IMG/VR virus record: IMGVR_UViG_3300037099_000441
Location: 1-37,990 of that record
Reading direction: 5' to 3' (one strand)
DNA from: a virus
Length of the DNA: 37,990 nucleotides
Of the stretch, positions 6,680 to 13,188 are shown in pieces. A program made the translations under genes and the position numbers. The notes under the pieces were generated by a model. The model was given only the letters and a program-made list of their open reading frames with translations. It was not told where the DNA came from and did no database searches. The first letter of the stretch is position 1. Each line of letters begins with the position of its first letter.

Positions 6680-8773
6680 ATGGCTGAATCGTTCGCGTGG
6701 ATCCCTTGCTCGACTCGAGGAATACCCCTAATCAAATGGCGAGATCCCGCTACGTGGCGCCGCGACGCCCCACCGGAGAACGAGATTTTCGCGCTGCCTA
6801 CGGGGCTAGGGGGAAACAGGTTCTGGGTGCTCGACCTAGACCGGAAGAACGGCAAAGACGGCCTCGAAGCGCTCGCGGCGTACGCCCGGGAGCATGGCCA
6901 GGATCTCCCGGAGTCGTTGGTCGCCACGACACCCTCGGGGGGTTGGCATATTTATTGGGATTGCGCGGGCCGCACGATACCTCGCAAGATCGGCCTTCTC
7001 CCCGGGGTAGACGTGTTAGGCGAGCGGTCTATTGTGAAGTCCGGCCTAGGGTACGACGAGCATCCGGCCTTCGCGGGCCTGCCCCTTGTTCCCGCGCCGG
7101 ATTGGCTCGTCGCGCTGGTAACGTCAGCGGCGACCGCATCGACCGAAGAACCCGCGGCGTTGACAGCAATCCCCCTAGGAGAGAACGACCCGCGTCTGCC
7201 CGCGCACGTCGAAATGGGCAGGCGTCACCTCGAGGCCGAGCCCCCGTGCGTGTCTGGCGACGGTGGCCACGCTCACTTGTGGAACGTGGCAAGACGGCTC
7301 GTCCGGACGTACCAATTACCCGAGGAAACCGCGCTAGGCTTGCTCCAAGAGAGTTACAACGCGACGTGCGAACCCCCTTGGTCGGAGACAGAGTTGCGGC
7401 ACAAGCTCCATGAAGCGGCCACGAAAGCACAAGACTTGCCGGGTCTCGCCATTTTGCCCTTTGCGGCTTCGACGGACGCGGACGCGGACGCGGACGCGGG
7501 CGCGGACGCGGACGCACCGAAGGAATGGCGCCAACGGCCGAACCCAGAGCATAAATACACGATATCCGTGCACAATCCAGTAACAGGGCCGCAAATAGCG
7601 GCGAAGGCAACGGACCTTATCGGCACCTTCGCAGGCCCGCACGCTTCCGAAATTTGGCGCGGCGTCTGGCAATACGACGAACTCGATTGCGTGGTGCGCG
7701 CCGTCAATCCCCCGCTCCCGCTAGAAGCCGAAAAGAACGGCCTGCAACGTGTGGACTATGCGCGCGTTCAGTATTGGCTAGGAAGCGTCGGCTGGAAGAC
7801 ATCGATCGAAGCGATTGGCACCGCGATCGACGTTGCAGCCCACGAGTGCCGCGTGCACCCGATCCGAGATTATCTAGCGGGGTTGCCCGCGCCGACAACG
7901 AAGCACATCGAGCATCTAGCCTCGTCTCTAATGGGTGACGACAGTCCGTACGCCGATGATTTCGTTAGGAAATGGCTAATAGGCTGCGTCGCACGCATGA
8001 TGACGCCGGGCTGCCAGTTCGACACGGCCTTGACGCTAGTGGGCGAGATAGGAGGGGAGCGCAAATCGTCGTTCCTCTACGTGCTCGCGGGGCCGGGAAG
8101 ATCAAGATCGAGCGTTCCAGATATCTCAAACGGGCAAGCAATCGGGATGGCTATGCGGCGCCAGTGGATCGTAGAGCTGGGCGAACTGTCCGAAATGAAC
8201 ACTGCGGCCCGGTCCATATTCAAAGAGTTCATAACGCGCCGCGTCGAGCAATTCAACGCGAAGTACGCAATAACCGAGGCGGTAGAGCCTCGCCAGTGCG
8301 GAATCGCAGCGACGACAAATCGAATCGATTTCCTAGACGCATACGACTCAGCAACCCGGCGTAGGTTCTGGCCTGTACTCGTACAGAAACGAATAGCCGT
8401 CGAATGGGTTGAGGAGCACCGAGACGAGATCTGGGCGGAAGCGTACGCCGCGTATATGGCAGGCGAACAATGGTGGTATGCAGACGAGGCGGCAATTGAC
8501 GGCGCGTATCCGCGATTTATCACGGTTTCGCCGCTCGCCGAACAGGTAGCCGCGTATCTTGACCAACCCTCGCAACGGGCCTCCTTGAACGGGCTATCCG
8601 CTACTTCGGTAGCGCAAAGAGTCCTAGGCATAACGCACGTGGACGCGAAGACTCGGACGGAACTCGGAATGCTGCTATCTAAGACGCCGGGCGTAGAGAA
8701 GAAGCGTACGTCTAAGGGCGTTGTCTACTCCTTCGGCGAGGCCCCGGTGGCCAAGCTAAAGGTCGTGAAATAG
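6680..8773 (+). CDS. Primase-polymerase fused to VirE-type helicase
   Basis: 697 residues from ATG 6680 (MAESFAWIPC), preceded by AAGG 8 nt upstream; a longer frame would overlap the divergent nuclease gene and its promoter. Residues 1-150 form an archaeo-eukaryotic-type primase-polymerase: DLD at 52-54, SGGWHIYW around H90, and GVDVLGE around D111. A PriCT-like helical part follows (about 180-250), then an Asp/Ala repeat linker (about 266-280). The C-terminal VirE-like ATPase has a P-loop at about 454-463 (GEIGGERKSS), an acidic Walker-B-like strand WIVELGEL and sensor ATTN. It would prime and unwind at the fork. The P-loop is unusual: R precedes the lysine, with one extra residue. Confidence 0.92.
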   Translation: MAESFAWIPCSTRGIPLIKWRDPATWRRDAPPENEIFALPTGLGGNRFWVLDLDRKNGKDGLEALAAYAREHGQDLPESLVATTPSGGWHIYWDCAGRTIPRKIGLLPGVDVLGERSIVKSGLGYDEHPAFAGLPLVPAPDWLVALVTSAATASTEEPAALTAIPLGENDPRLPAHVEMGRRHLEAEPPCVSGDGGHAHLWNVARRLVRTYQLPEETALGLLQESYNATCEPPWSETELRHKLHEAATKAQDLPGLAILPFAASTDADADADAGADADAPKEWRQRPNPEHKYTISVHNPVTGPQIAAKATDLIGTFAGPHASEIWRGVWQYDELDCVVRAVNPPLPLEAEKNGLQRVDYARVQYWLGSVGWKTSIEAIGTAIDVAAHECRVHPIRDYLAGLPAPTTKHIEHLASSLMGDDSPYADDFVRKWLIGCVARMMTPGCQFDTALTLVGEIGGERKSSFLYVLAGPGRSRSSVPDISNGQAIGMAMRRQWIVELGELSEMNTAARSIFKEFITRRVEQFNAKYAITEAVEPRQCGIAATTNRIDFLDAYDSATRRRFWPVLVQKRIAVEWVEEHRDEIWAEAYAAYMAGEQWWYADEAAIDGAYPRFITVSPLAEQVAAYLDQPSQRASLNGLSATSVAQRVLGITHVDAKTRTELGMLLSKTPGVEKKRTSKGVVYSFGEAPVAKLKVVK

Positions 8774-8776
8774 CGA

Positions 8777-8803
8777 AAGCCCGCGACTCGAGGGCGCGGG
8801 CTT
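8777..8803 (+). terminator. Hairpin after the primase-helicase gene
   Basis: AAGCCCGCG (8777-8785) pairs perfectly with CGCGGGCTT (8795-8803), 3 nt after the TAG stop. The U-tract is poor, so it may be a weak terminator or an RNA-stabilising hairpin. Confidence 0.6.
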
Positions 8804-8820
8804 GAAGGGACGAGCGGGTA

Positions 8821-8844
8821 GGCGCGGGCCTTCAAACCCGCGCC
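8821..8844 (-). terminator. Hairpin closing the minus-strand small-gene operon
   Basis: GGCGCGGG (8821-8828) pairs with CCCGCGCC (8837-8844), 16 nt beyond the stop of the 59-aa gene on the minus strand. With the hairpin at 8777 it separates the convergent transcripts. No U-tract follows. Confidence 0.55.
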
Positions 8845-8860
8845 AAACCCGCGCCTTTAC

Positions 8861-9040
8861 TCATAAAACAATGATCTCTATTGCTTCGCAGCCCGTTTCT
8901 TTCGTCTGCATAGCGCAAGCGTCCTCGAAACCTCGGAGGACAGCGTACTCTTCTACGGCGTCTTCGGGGGAGTACGCTTGGATTAGAGCTAGCACCGTGT
9001 GCGTGGCCTGCGACTCTAGCCGATATGTATGCTTGCTCAT
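8861..9040 (-). CDS. Small unknown protein (59 aa)
   Basis: MSKHTYRLES followed by a helical alanine/acidic stretch and a terminal EIIVL strand. The composition is that of a folded small protein with normal codon use. ATG 9040 overlaps the stop of the upstream 33-aa gene (ATGA) and follows GGGAGC. Last gene of the operon begun at 9397. Not recognised. Confidence 0.75.
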   Translation of the reverse strand: MSKHTYRLESQATHTVLALIQAYSPEDAVEEYAVLRGFEDACAMQTKETGCEAIEIIVL

Positions 9041-9138
9041 ATTCCAAAGCTCCCGCGGTCCATCGTCGAAGCGCAGTGACGGCCTAGCCAGATCAGTGAC
9101 AGGATTGCAAGGACGGCGACTACGATTGCGGCGGTCAT
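9037..9138 (-). CDS. 33-aa single-pass membrane peptide
   Basis: Starts MTAAIVVAVLAILSLIWLG, one predicted membrane helix, then a short basic/polar tail. A strong GGAAGGAG Shine-Dalgarno lies 8-9 nt before ATG 9138, and the stop overlaps the next ATG. No function known; it may be a small host-envelope effector or a coupling peptide. Confidence 0.7.
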   Translation of the reverse strand: MTAAIVVAVLAILSLIWLGRHCASTMDRGSFGI

Positions 9139-9139
9139 G

Positions 9140-9397
9140 CTATACTCCTTCCCGGGAAGTTCGGGCTTTCTGATCGGCACGTTCCAATAGAGCCGCTAGA
9201 GCGTCAATCTGCGCCGAGCGCATCAAGGCTACTGCCGCGGCTAGCGCCATGTGGCCCCGCGCCACCGCAATTCGGTGCGAGCGGTCTAGAGAGTCGATGC
9301 GATCGGCTAGGTCGTCCATCAGGACGCGGTCGTCGTTCGTGTTCGTGTCGTTCGTGGTGTTCGGCTTGGTGTCGTTCGTGGTGTCCATGTTGTTCAT
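9140..9397 (-). CDS. Small accessory protein with Asn/Thr-rich N-terminus
   Basis: 85 residues. The first 24 are almost only N, T and D; the rest is a helical, amphipathic segment (MDDLADRIDSLDRSHRIAVA and onward). The early promoter ends 6 nt before ATG 9397. A second ATG three codons on (9388) is the one kept in the related cassette at 11305. Its stop codon region carries the ribosome site of the next gene. Function unknown. Confidence 0.75.
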   Translation of the reverse strand: MNNMDTTNDTKPNTTNDTNTNDDRVLMDDLADRIDSLDRSHRIAVARGHMALAAAVALMRSAQIDALAALLERADQKARTSREGV

Positions 9398-9449
9398 GAT
9401 CTTAGGATACGGCCGATCGCGGCCGCGGTCAAGGGTTTTCGTTATTTAG
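9398..9449 (-). promoter_or_regulatory. Conserved early promoter, cassette copy 1
   Basis: Minus strand: upstream CACCTAAATAACGAAAA, TTGACC (9432-9427), 17 nt GC-rich spacer with NotI and PvuI sites, TATCCT (9409-9404), 6 nt, ATG 9397. The spacer is identical in copies at 10913, 11306 and 11809. Confidence 0.9.
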
Positions 9450-9459
9450 GTGGGATATG

Positions 9460-9534
9460 TAGGGCTGCGCGGGGCTGCGCGGGTGACCTTAGGAGTCGTC
9501 AGCGTATATCCAGCCCCGTAGGAAGCCGTGGGCG
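9460..9534 (-). repeat. Repeated non-coding elements between cassettes
   Basis: Positions 9460-9500 match 11378-11418 with a single-base difference noted, and 9497-9534 match 11897-11934 nearly exactly. Together with the promoter copies they show that this region grew by duplication of gene-plus-promoter cassettes. On the minus strand the second element could encode AHGFLRGWIYADDS, possibly the remnant of a gene end. Confidence 0.8.
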
Positions 9535-9645
9535 TTACCGGCTCACGCAAAGGAGAAATACGACCGGAACGAGCATCGCGCCTAGCGCGACCGGACCGAG
9601 CCAGATTAGCGTGGCCAGCAAGAGGATGATTAGCATAGGTCGCAT
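9535..9645 (-). CDS. 36-aa hydrophobic membrane peptide
   Basis: MRPMLIILLLATLIWLGPVA and onward: nearly the whole chain is hydrophobic, enough for one long or two short membrane segments. It overlaps the 3' end of the 29-aa gene in another frame. The ribosome site is weak (GGGTGA), consistent with coupling. Unknown function; a holin-like role is possible but there is no lysis gene nearby. Confidence 0.55.
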   Translation of the reverse strand: MRPMLIILLLATLIWLGPVALGAMLVPVVFLLCVSR

Positions 9646-9719
9646 GGTGTCACCCAAGAGCAGAGGTAGAGTAGGGTCGAGGAAAGAAGAATCGGAACGA
9701 GTGGGAGTATGGTGTTCAT
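9630..9719 (-). CDS. 29-aa hydrophobic membrane peptide
   Basis: MNTILPLVPILLSSTLLYLC then a short Cys-containing tail. ATG 9719 overlaps the stop of the beta-helix gene (ATGA) and follows AGAAGGA. One predicted membrane helix. It overlaps the next small gene by 16 nt. Unknown function. Confidence 0.55.
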   Translation of the reverse strand: MNTILPLVPILLSSTLLYLCSWVTPCDLC

Positions 9720-10174
9720 GTACGTGTTCCTTCTGAGAGTATTTCGTCGTGTACCCGTGCCGAGCCGCAAACCGCCGCCGTTCCGCAAACCGTCGCCTCG
9801 CCGAAGACCGTCGCCTCGCCGAAGACCGTCGCCTCGCCGAAGACCGTCGCCTCGCCGAAGACCCAAGCCGTGTCGAAGACCCGCGCCGGTCCGTAGATGC
9901 GTGCCGAGCCGAAGACCGACGCCTTGCCGAAGACCCAAGCGTCTCCGAAGACCCGCGCCTTGCCGCAGACCCAAGCGTCTCCGAAGACCGTCGCCTTGCC
10001 GAAGACCGCAGCCGAGCCGAAGACACGCGCATTCGGACCGACGTAGGCCGTATCTGCCACCGTAGCAGTGTCGGCCACCCACCCGCCGCCGTTAGGGTGT
10101 CGGTGCGAGGGGACCAGACCGTACCCGAAATCGTGCGTCGTCGTTGTCGTCGTCGTTGTCGTCGTCGTGTTCAT
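9716..10174 (-). CDS. Hexapeptide-repeat left-handed beta-helix protein
   Basis: 152 residues from ATG 10174 after GAAGGAG. An 11-Thr tract near the N-terminus is followed by about 18 consecutive six-residue repeats of the type V-F-G-x-A-x (VFGKAT, VFGDAW, VFGEAT and similar). This is the left-handed beta-helix pattern of the bacterial-transferase hexapeptide family, like the YdcK-type proteins. No acyltransferase active-site insertion loop is visible, so a structural or binding role is more likely than catalysis. Four identical 18-bp units show recent expansion. It lies in the small-gene region after the 88-aa gene. Confidence 0.8.
   Translation of the reverse strand: MNTTTTTTTTTTTHDFGYGLVPSHRHPNGGGWVADTATVADTAYVGPNARVFGSAAVFGKATVFGDAWVCGKARVFGDAWVFGKASVFGSARIYGPARVFDTAWVFGEATVFGEATVFGEATVFGEATVCGTAAVCGSARVHDEILSEGTRT
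9789..9860 (-). repeat. Four identical 18-bp tandem repeats
   Basis: Units at 9789, 9807, 9825 and 9843 encode the VFGEAT steps of the beta-helix. One unit equals one hexapeptide rung, so copy-number change lengthens the helix without a frameshift. Confidence 0.95.
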
Positions 10175-10437
10175 GTTCGCGCTCCTTCGTCTAGGCCGGT
10201 CCAGTCGATCTCTTCGAGTGACGGCCCTCCGTAGCAATCCGAGTCGTCCCACGGGTCATCGTTTGGGGGAACGAGATAACAACCCGCTATGGCGCCCGTG
10301 CGGCGCCACTCGTCAAGGGCCCGCGCGTGTTCGTCGGAGCCGTGTTCGAGGCGCTTCGAGCCCCCAGACGGACAGCGGAAAACCCAGACGTCCACGGCCC
10401 CCCACGGAATAAGCGTCTTGTCTTTTGCGGTGCTCAT
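10171..10437 (-). CDS. Small acidic unknown protein (88 aa)
   Basis: MSTAKDKTLIPWGAVDVWVF, then a Trp- and Asp-rich C-terminus (PPNDDPWDDSD, EEIDWTGLDEG). Not recognised. ATG 10437 lies just after the stop of the secreted 50-aa gene; the stop overlaps the ATG of the beta-helix gene at 10174. Both junctions mark it as a real operon member. Confidence 0.75.
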   Translation of the reverse strand: MSTAKDKTLIPWGAVDVWVFRCPSGGSKRLEHGSDEHARALDEWRRTGAIAGCYLVPPNDDPWDDSDCYGGPSLEEIDWTGLDEGART

Positions 10438-10443
10438 CGGGGG

Positions 10444-10596
10444 TTACCGACAGGTTGTAACAGTACCGCCCAAGACGTATACCGTGGTGCATGTGTAGGT
10501 ATGTGAGGGAGCCGCGTTAGCGACTGCGCACGAAAAAGCCGTCAAGGCACCGAATATCGCGAGAGCGGAGAGAATCGTTAGCGTTAGCGTTTTCAT
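10444..10596 (-). CDS. Small secreted protein with signal peptide
   Basis: 50 residues: MKTLTLTILSALAIFGALTA then SCAVANA before APSHTYTCTT. This is a clear export signal, with cleavage probably after ANA. The mature peptide is only about 22 residues with two cysteines, perhaps a disulphide pair. The -10 box TATTAT ends 7 nt before ATG 10596 and includes an upstream ATG, so the internal one is the better start. A periplasmic or cell-surface effector, such as superinfection exclusion, is conceivable but not shown. Confidence 0.75.
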   Translation of the reverse strand: MKTLTLTILSALAIFGALTAFSCAVANAAPSHTYTCTTVYVLGGTVTTCR

Positions 10597-10651
10597 GTTG
10601 TTCATAATACGTCCGAAGGGGCTGGGGGTCAAGTGTTTTTTGATAATTAGG
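10597..10651 (-). promoter_or_regulatory. Divergent copy of the conserved early promoter
   Basis: Minus strand: upstream CCACCTAATTATC with an A-run, TTGACC (10632-10627), 17 nt, TATTAT (10609-10604), 7 nt, ATG 10596. It keeps the -35 and the A-rich upstream box but has a different spacer from the other copies. Confidence 0.85.
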
Positions 10652-10666
10652 TGGTAGATGTCGGAG

Positions 10667-10912
10667 TTAGCGGGTAGGATCGGCGTGAAGGAGCGACGTG
10701 AAGCTGATAATGGGGCGCGCGGTGGGCCGTGCCGTGGGGCGCGCGGTGGGCCGCGCGGCTTCGGGGGGTATCGTAGAGGCCGTGGCCAGAGCCAGTGAGT
10801 GCATGGCCAACGTATCCGCGCGTTGCGCAGCCCATTCGCAGGCGTCGGCCAAGCGTCCGTATTCAAGGAGGGAGTAAAGCGCTTCGTTGTTCGCGTTGTT
10901 GTTCGTGTTCAT
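10667..10912 (-). CDS. Small accessory protein (81 aa), Asn-rich start, ARPT repeats
   Basis: MNTNNNANNEALYSLLEYGR followed by a helical segment and three ARPT repeats encoded by short GC-rich direct repeats. The promoter -10 ends 6 nt before ATG 10912. No recognisable family. The disordered C-terminus may be a linker or evolutionary slack. Confidence 0.7.
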   Translation of the reverse strand: MNTNNNANNEALYSLLEYGRLADACEWAAQRADTLAMHSLALATASTIPPEAARPTARPTARPTARPIISFTSLLHADPTR

Positions 10913-10971
10913 GCTCTTATCCTACGGCCGATCGCGGCCGCGGTCAAGGGTTTTCGTTATTTAGGTGAGAT
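10913..10971 (-). promoter_or_regulatory. Conserved early promoter, cassette copy 2
   Basis: Minus strand: CACCTAAATAACGAAAA, TTGACC (10947-10942), identical 17-nt spacer, TAGGAT (10924-10919), 6 nt, ATG 10912. The TAA inside the upstream box is also the stop codon of the 114-aa gene. Confidence 0.9.
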
Positions 10972-11305
10972 ACCAGGCGACGTACACTGTCCAGACGTCC
11001 TCCCCTAGGAGCCTCAGGAGACTTTCCTCGTCTGGGCGGACGTAGTGCCACATGCCCTCGGAGTAATAGGCCGGCACGGCCCCCGTAGGCTCGGCGTCTA
11101 GGCTCGCTTCGATTAGGCTCGGCGATGGCCTGCCAGCGAGCAATTTGTTGGTATGGCAATCTAGCACCTGCGCCGGCAGGGAGCTCAGCCCCGCTGGAAG
11201 TGGTGCCGTTCCGTACGGAGGATCGTCGTCGGGGGCGGGATCGCCGTCGGGGCCGTCCGTGTACCCGGTCATTTCGTTGTTCGTGTTGTCGTTCGTGGTG
11301 TCCAT
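10961..11305 (-). CDS. Accessory protein (114 aa) with Asp/Asn/Thr-rich start
   Basis: Starts MDTTNDNTNNEMTGYTDG; a low-complexity acidic N-third precedes a more ordered part (PAQVLDCHTNKLLAGRPSPS, then EESLLRLLGEDVWTVYVAWY). Not recognised. Here the first ATG of the related 9397 cassette has become AGG, so translation starts at the second ATG, 15 nt after the -10 box. Its stop is part of the next promoter. Confidence 0.7.
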   Translation of the reverse strand: MDTTNDNTNNEMTGYTDGPDGDPAPDDDPPYGTAPLPAGLSSLPAQVLDCHTNKLLAGRPSPSLIEASLDAEPTGAVPAYYSEGMWHYVRPDEESLLRLLGEDVWTVYVAWYLT

Positions 11306-11366
11306 GTTGTTCCTGATCTTATCCTACGGCCGATCGCGGCCGCGGTCAAGGGTTTTAGATATTTAG
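11306..11366 (-). promoter_or_regulatory. Conserved early promoter, cassette copy 3
   Basis: Minus strand: upstream ACCTAAATATCTAAAA, TTGACC (11349-11344), identical 17-nt spacer, TAGGAT (11326-11321), then 15 nt to ATG 11305. It has the longest gap to a start codon among these copies. Confidence 0.88.
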
Positions 11367-11377
11367 GTGGTATACTG

Positions 11378-11418
11378 TAGGGCTGCGCGGGGCTGCGCGG
11401 GTGACCTCAGGAGTCGTC
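11378..11418 (-). repeat. Copy of the 9460-9500 intergenic element
   Basis: Contains the doubled GGGCTGCGCG and GTGACCT-AGGAGTCGTC. Its left part is the untranslated tail of the 133-aa gene, whose last codons (DDS, stop) lie inside it. Confidence 0.85.
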
Positions 11419-11808
11419 GACGCAGCTTAGGAACTCGTCCAATTCGCTCTGGCTGCCCTTGTACGCCCGTTTCGCCGCGTCAATGGCCAAGGCGACCTGG
11501 GCCATCGCTTCGACCTTCGCTAGGTTTTTGCGGAGATTCGCAGGGGTGGAATCGACCGCGTCCGCGTAGAGGTCGTAGTCGCACCATTTACGACATAGGG
11601 CCTTCAGTGCGTCTAAGGCGTCTTGCGTCAGCGCGTATTTGGCACGGTCCTCGTAGTCGGAGATGGGGTCCAAAGCGTAAGACTCGCCCACACATGCCTC
11701 GAAAGCCTCAACCCAGTCCTTAGGGACGCTGGCGTATATCTCGCTGGCCGTCACGACGGCGCGGGCGTAGGCGACTTTCTCTTCGATTCGTTTGGTGACG
11801 TTGTTCAT
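11407..11808 (-). CDS. Unknown helical protein (133 aa)
   Basis: MNNVTKRIEEKVAYARAVVT and onward: mostly helical, acidic, with a repeated aromatic/alanine pattern; ends ELDEFLSCVDDS. No recognised family. The promoter -10 ends 6 nt before ATG 11808. Placed just downstream of the beta clamp in the early region. Confidence 0.75.
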   Translation of the reverse strand: MNNVTKRIEEKVAYARAVVTASEIYASVPKDWVEAFEACVGESYALDPISDYEDRAKYALTQDALDALKALCRKWCDYDLYADAVDSTPANLRKNLAKVEAMAQVALAIDAAKRAYKGSQSELDEFLSCVDDS

Positions 11809-11869
11809 GCTTATATGATACGGCCGATCGCGGCCGCGGTCAAGTCTTTTCGTTATTTAGGTGGGATAT
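11809..11869 (-). promoter_or_regulatory. Conserved early promoter, cassette copy 4
   Basis: Minus strand: CACCTAAATAACGAAAAGA, TTGACC (11843-11838), identical 17-nt spacer, TATCAT (11820-11815), 6 nt, ATG 11808. Confidence 0.92.
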
Positions 11870-11896
11870 GTAGGTATCAGGTAGTCCGAAAGGAGC

Positions 11897-11934
11897 CGTC
11901 AGCGTATATCCAGCCCCGTAGGAAGCCGTGGGCG
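11897..11934 (-). repeat. Copy of the 9497-9534 element after the clamp gene
   Basis: 38 bp, nearly identical to 9497-9534. On the minus strand it is in frame after the clamp stop codon and would read AHGFLRGWIYADGSFRTT to the next stop if the TAA were read through. Confidence 0.85.
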
Positions 11935-11954
11935 AGGGGTGGGGATAAGGGCGA

Positions 11955-13025
11955 TTATATCCTCACCGGCATCACCACGGCGGTATAGTTGCCCTCTCGG
12001 AGGGCCAAGGGGGCAAGCGCGTCGCCACTGAGTTCCAGGGTAACCGTATCGCCTACTAGGTCTTCGATCGCCTCGCGAAGATATCGGGGGTTGACGCCTA
12101 CCGCCTCGCCGGTCCAAGGGGCCACGACGCTACCGGTGACGCCTAATTCTTCGCACACTATGATTGTGTTACCGTCCCCCGAGGCTGAGAAGATTGCGCC
12201 CCGCTTAGCCTTAGACATGCTCTTGAGCACTGCTACTAGCGCCTTCCGGGGCAGTAGGATAGGTGCGCGGTCGTACGCCGCGGGCACGACCTTGCGCCAG
12301 GGCGGGAACTTCGCATCGGACAAGCGCGTGATTAGGTGATAGGTGGCCGTATGTAGGCTAAGGTATTCCTCATTCCAGCTTGCGTGCGCCTCGGTAGCAG
12401 GTGCGCTTAGCATCGCAAGGACGGCGTCGTAAGGGATGAGCAGATGGTACGGCGATGTCGGTGCGGTAGCACGGACGACCGCCATCCGGTGGCCATCGGT
12501 CGCCACCGTGTGGACGACGCCGTCCGCGTCGCACTCGACGCAAACGCCGTGCCGATCCTCGCGCACATAGTCCTGGGACATGGCGTGTGCGACGCGCCGG
12601 ATGGCCTCGAGATCGATGGTGGCGCTCCGAGCGCCCGCTTTCGGGGTCGCGGACGGAAATTCCGGCAAGTCGGCCAAGGGGTAGGTGGGTAGTTTGACGA
12701 CGAGCGCGCCCGATACGACCGTGCCGTCGCCCCTTATCGTTACAAGAGGATTCTCCGAGGCGCTTCGGGCGAACTTGAGCAGGTCCTTCACGTCAAGAAC
12801 GATGGGCGCGGCGGTTGCCGGTACCACCGCGTCCGTAGTCGGGACTGAGACGGTAAGCTCTTGGGCCCCGTTGTAGACGCGGAACGACGCTTCGTACTTC
12901 AGGAAGGCCGCGGACGCGTAAGCGGAGATCCTTACTTGTCGCAGCGGTTCGGGGGCGTCTTTCGTCAAGAGGGCAAGGGGGGCCAAGGCTCGTACTAGCT
13001 CTTTGCGGTTCAAGGTGATTTGCAT
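11955..13025 (-). CDS. dnaN: DNA polymerase beta sliding clamp
   Basis: 356 residues in three repeats. VATDGHRMAV, FPPWRKVVP, VNPRYLREAIEDL and the C-terminal TAVVMPVRI are hallmarks of bacterial DnaN clamps, and the length is close to the usual 366. It should tether a polymerase, and other clamp-binding proteins, to DNA. A phage family A polymerase together with a phage clamp is uncommon. ATG 13025 is chosen over GTG 13031 because the promoter -10 ends 6 nt before it. Expressed from the first of the conserved early promoters. Confidence 0.95.
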   Translation of the reverse strand: MQITLNRKELVRALAPLALLTKDAPEPLRQVRISAYASAAFLKYEASFRVYNGAQELTVSVPTTDAVVPATAAPIVLDVKDLLKFARSASENPLVTIRGDGTVVSGALVVKLPTYPLADLPEFPSATPKAGARSATIDLEAIRRVAHAMSQDYVREDRHGVCVECDADGVVHTVATDGHRMAVVRATAPTSPYHLLIPYDAVLAMLSAPATEAHASWNEEYLSLHTATYHLITRLSDAKFPPWRKVVPAAYDRAPILLPRKALVAVLKSMSKAKRGAIFSASGDGNTIIVCEELGVTGSVVAPWTGEAVGVNPRYLREAIEDLVGDTVTLELSGDALAPLALREGNYTAVVMPVRI

Positions 13026-13079
13026 GATCACAGGATACGGCCGATCGGCGCCACGGTCAAGTCTTTTCGTTATTTAGGT
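13026..13079 (-). promoter_or_regulatory. Conserved early promoter of the clamp gene
   Basis: Minus strand: CACCTAAATAACGAAAAGA, TTGACC (13060-13055), 17-nt spacer that differs from the cassette copies in its first half, TATCCT (13037-13032), 6 nt, ATG 13025. Confidence 0.9.
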
Positions 13080-13188
13080 GGGATACGGTAGGGTGTGCGG
13101 GCCGGCGGGCCGGCGGGCCAGTGTACTCGCTCTCTCGAGAAACACCGAGAAAAGCCGCGTTTCGGGTGGCCAGTGTAGGGGGCGTGTA

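Noticed and set aside
9709-10065. Arg/Pro-rich plus-strand frame opposite the beta-helix gene
   Set aside because: Its PSPRRR repeats are only the complement of the 18-bp hexapeptide units.
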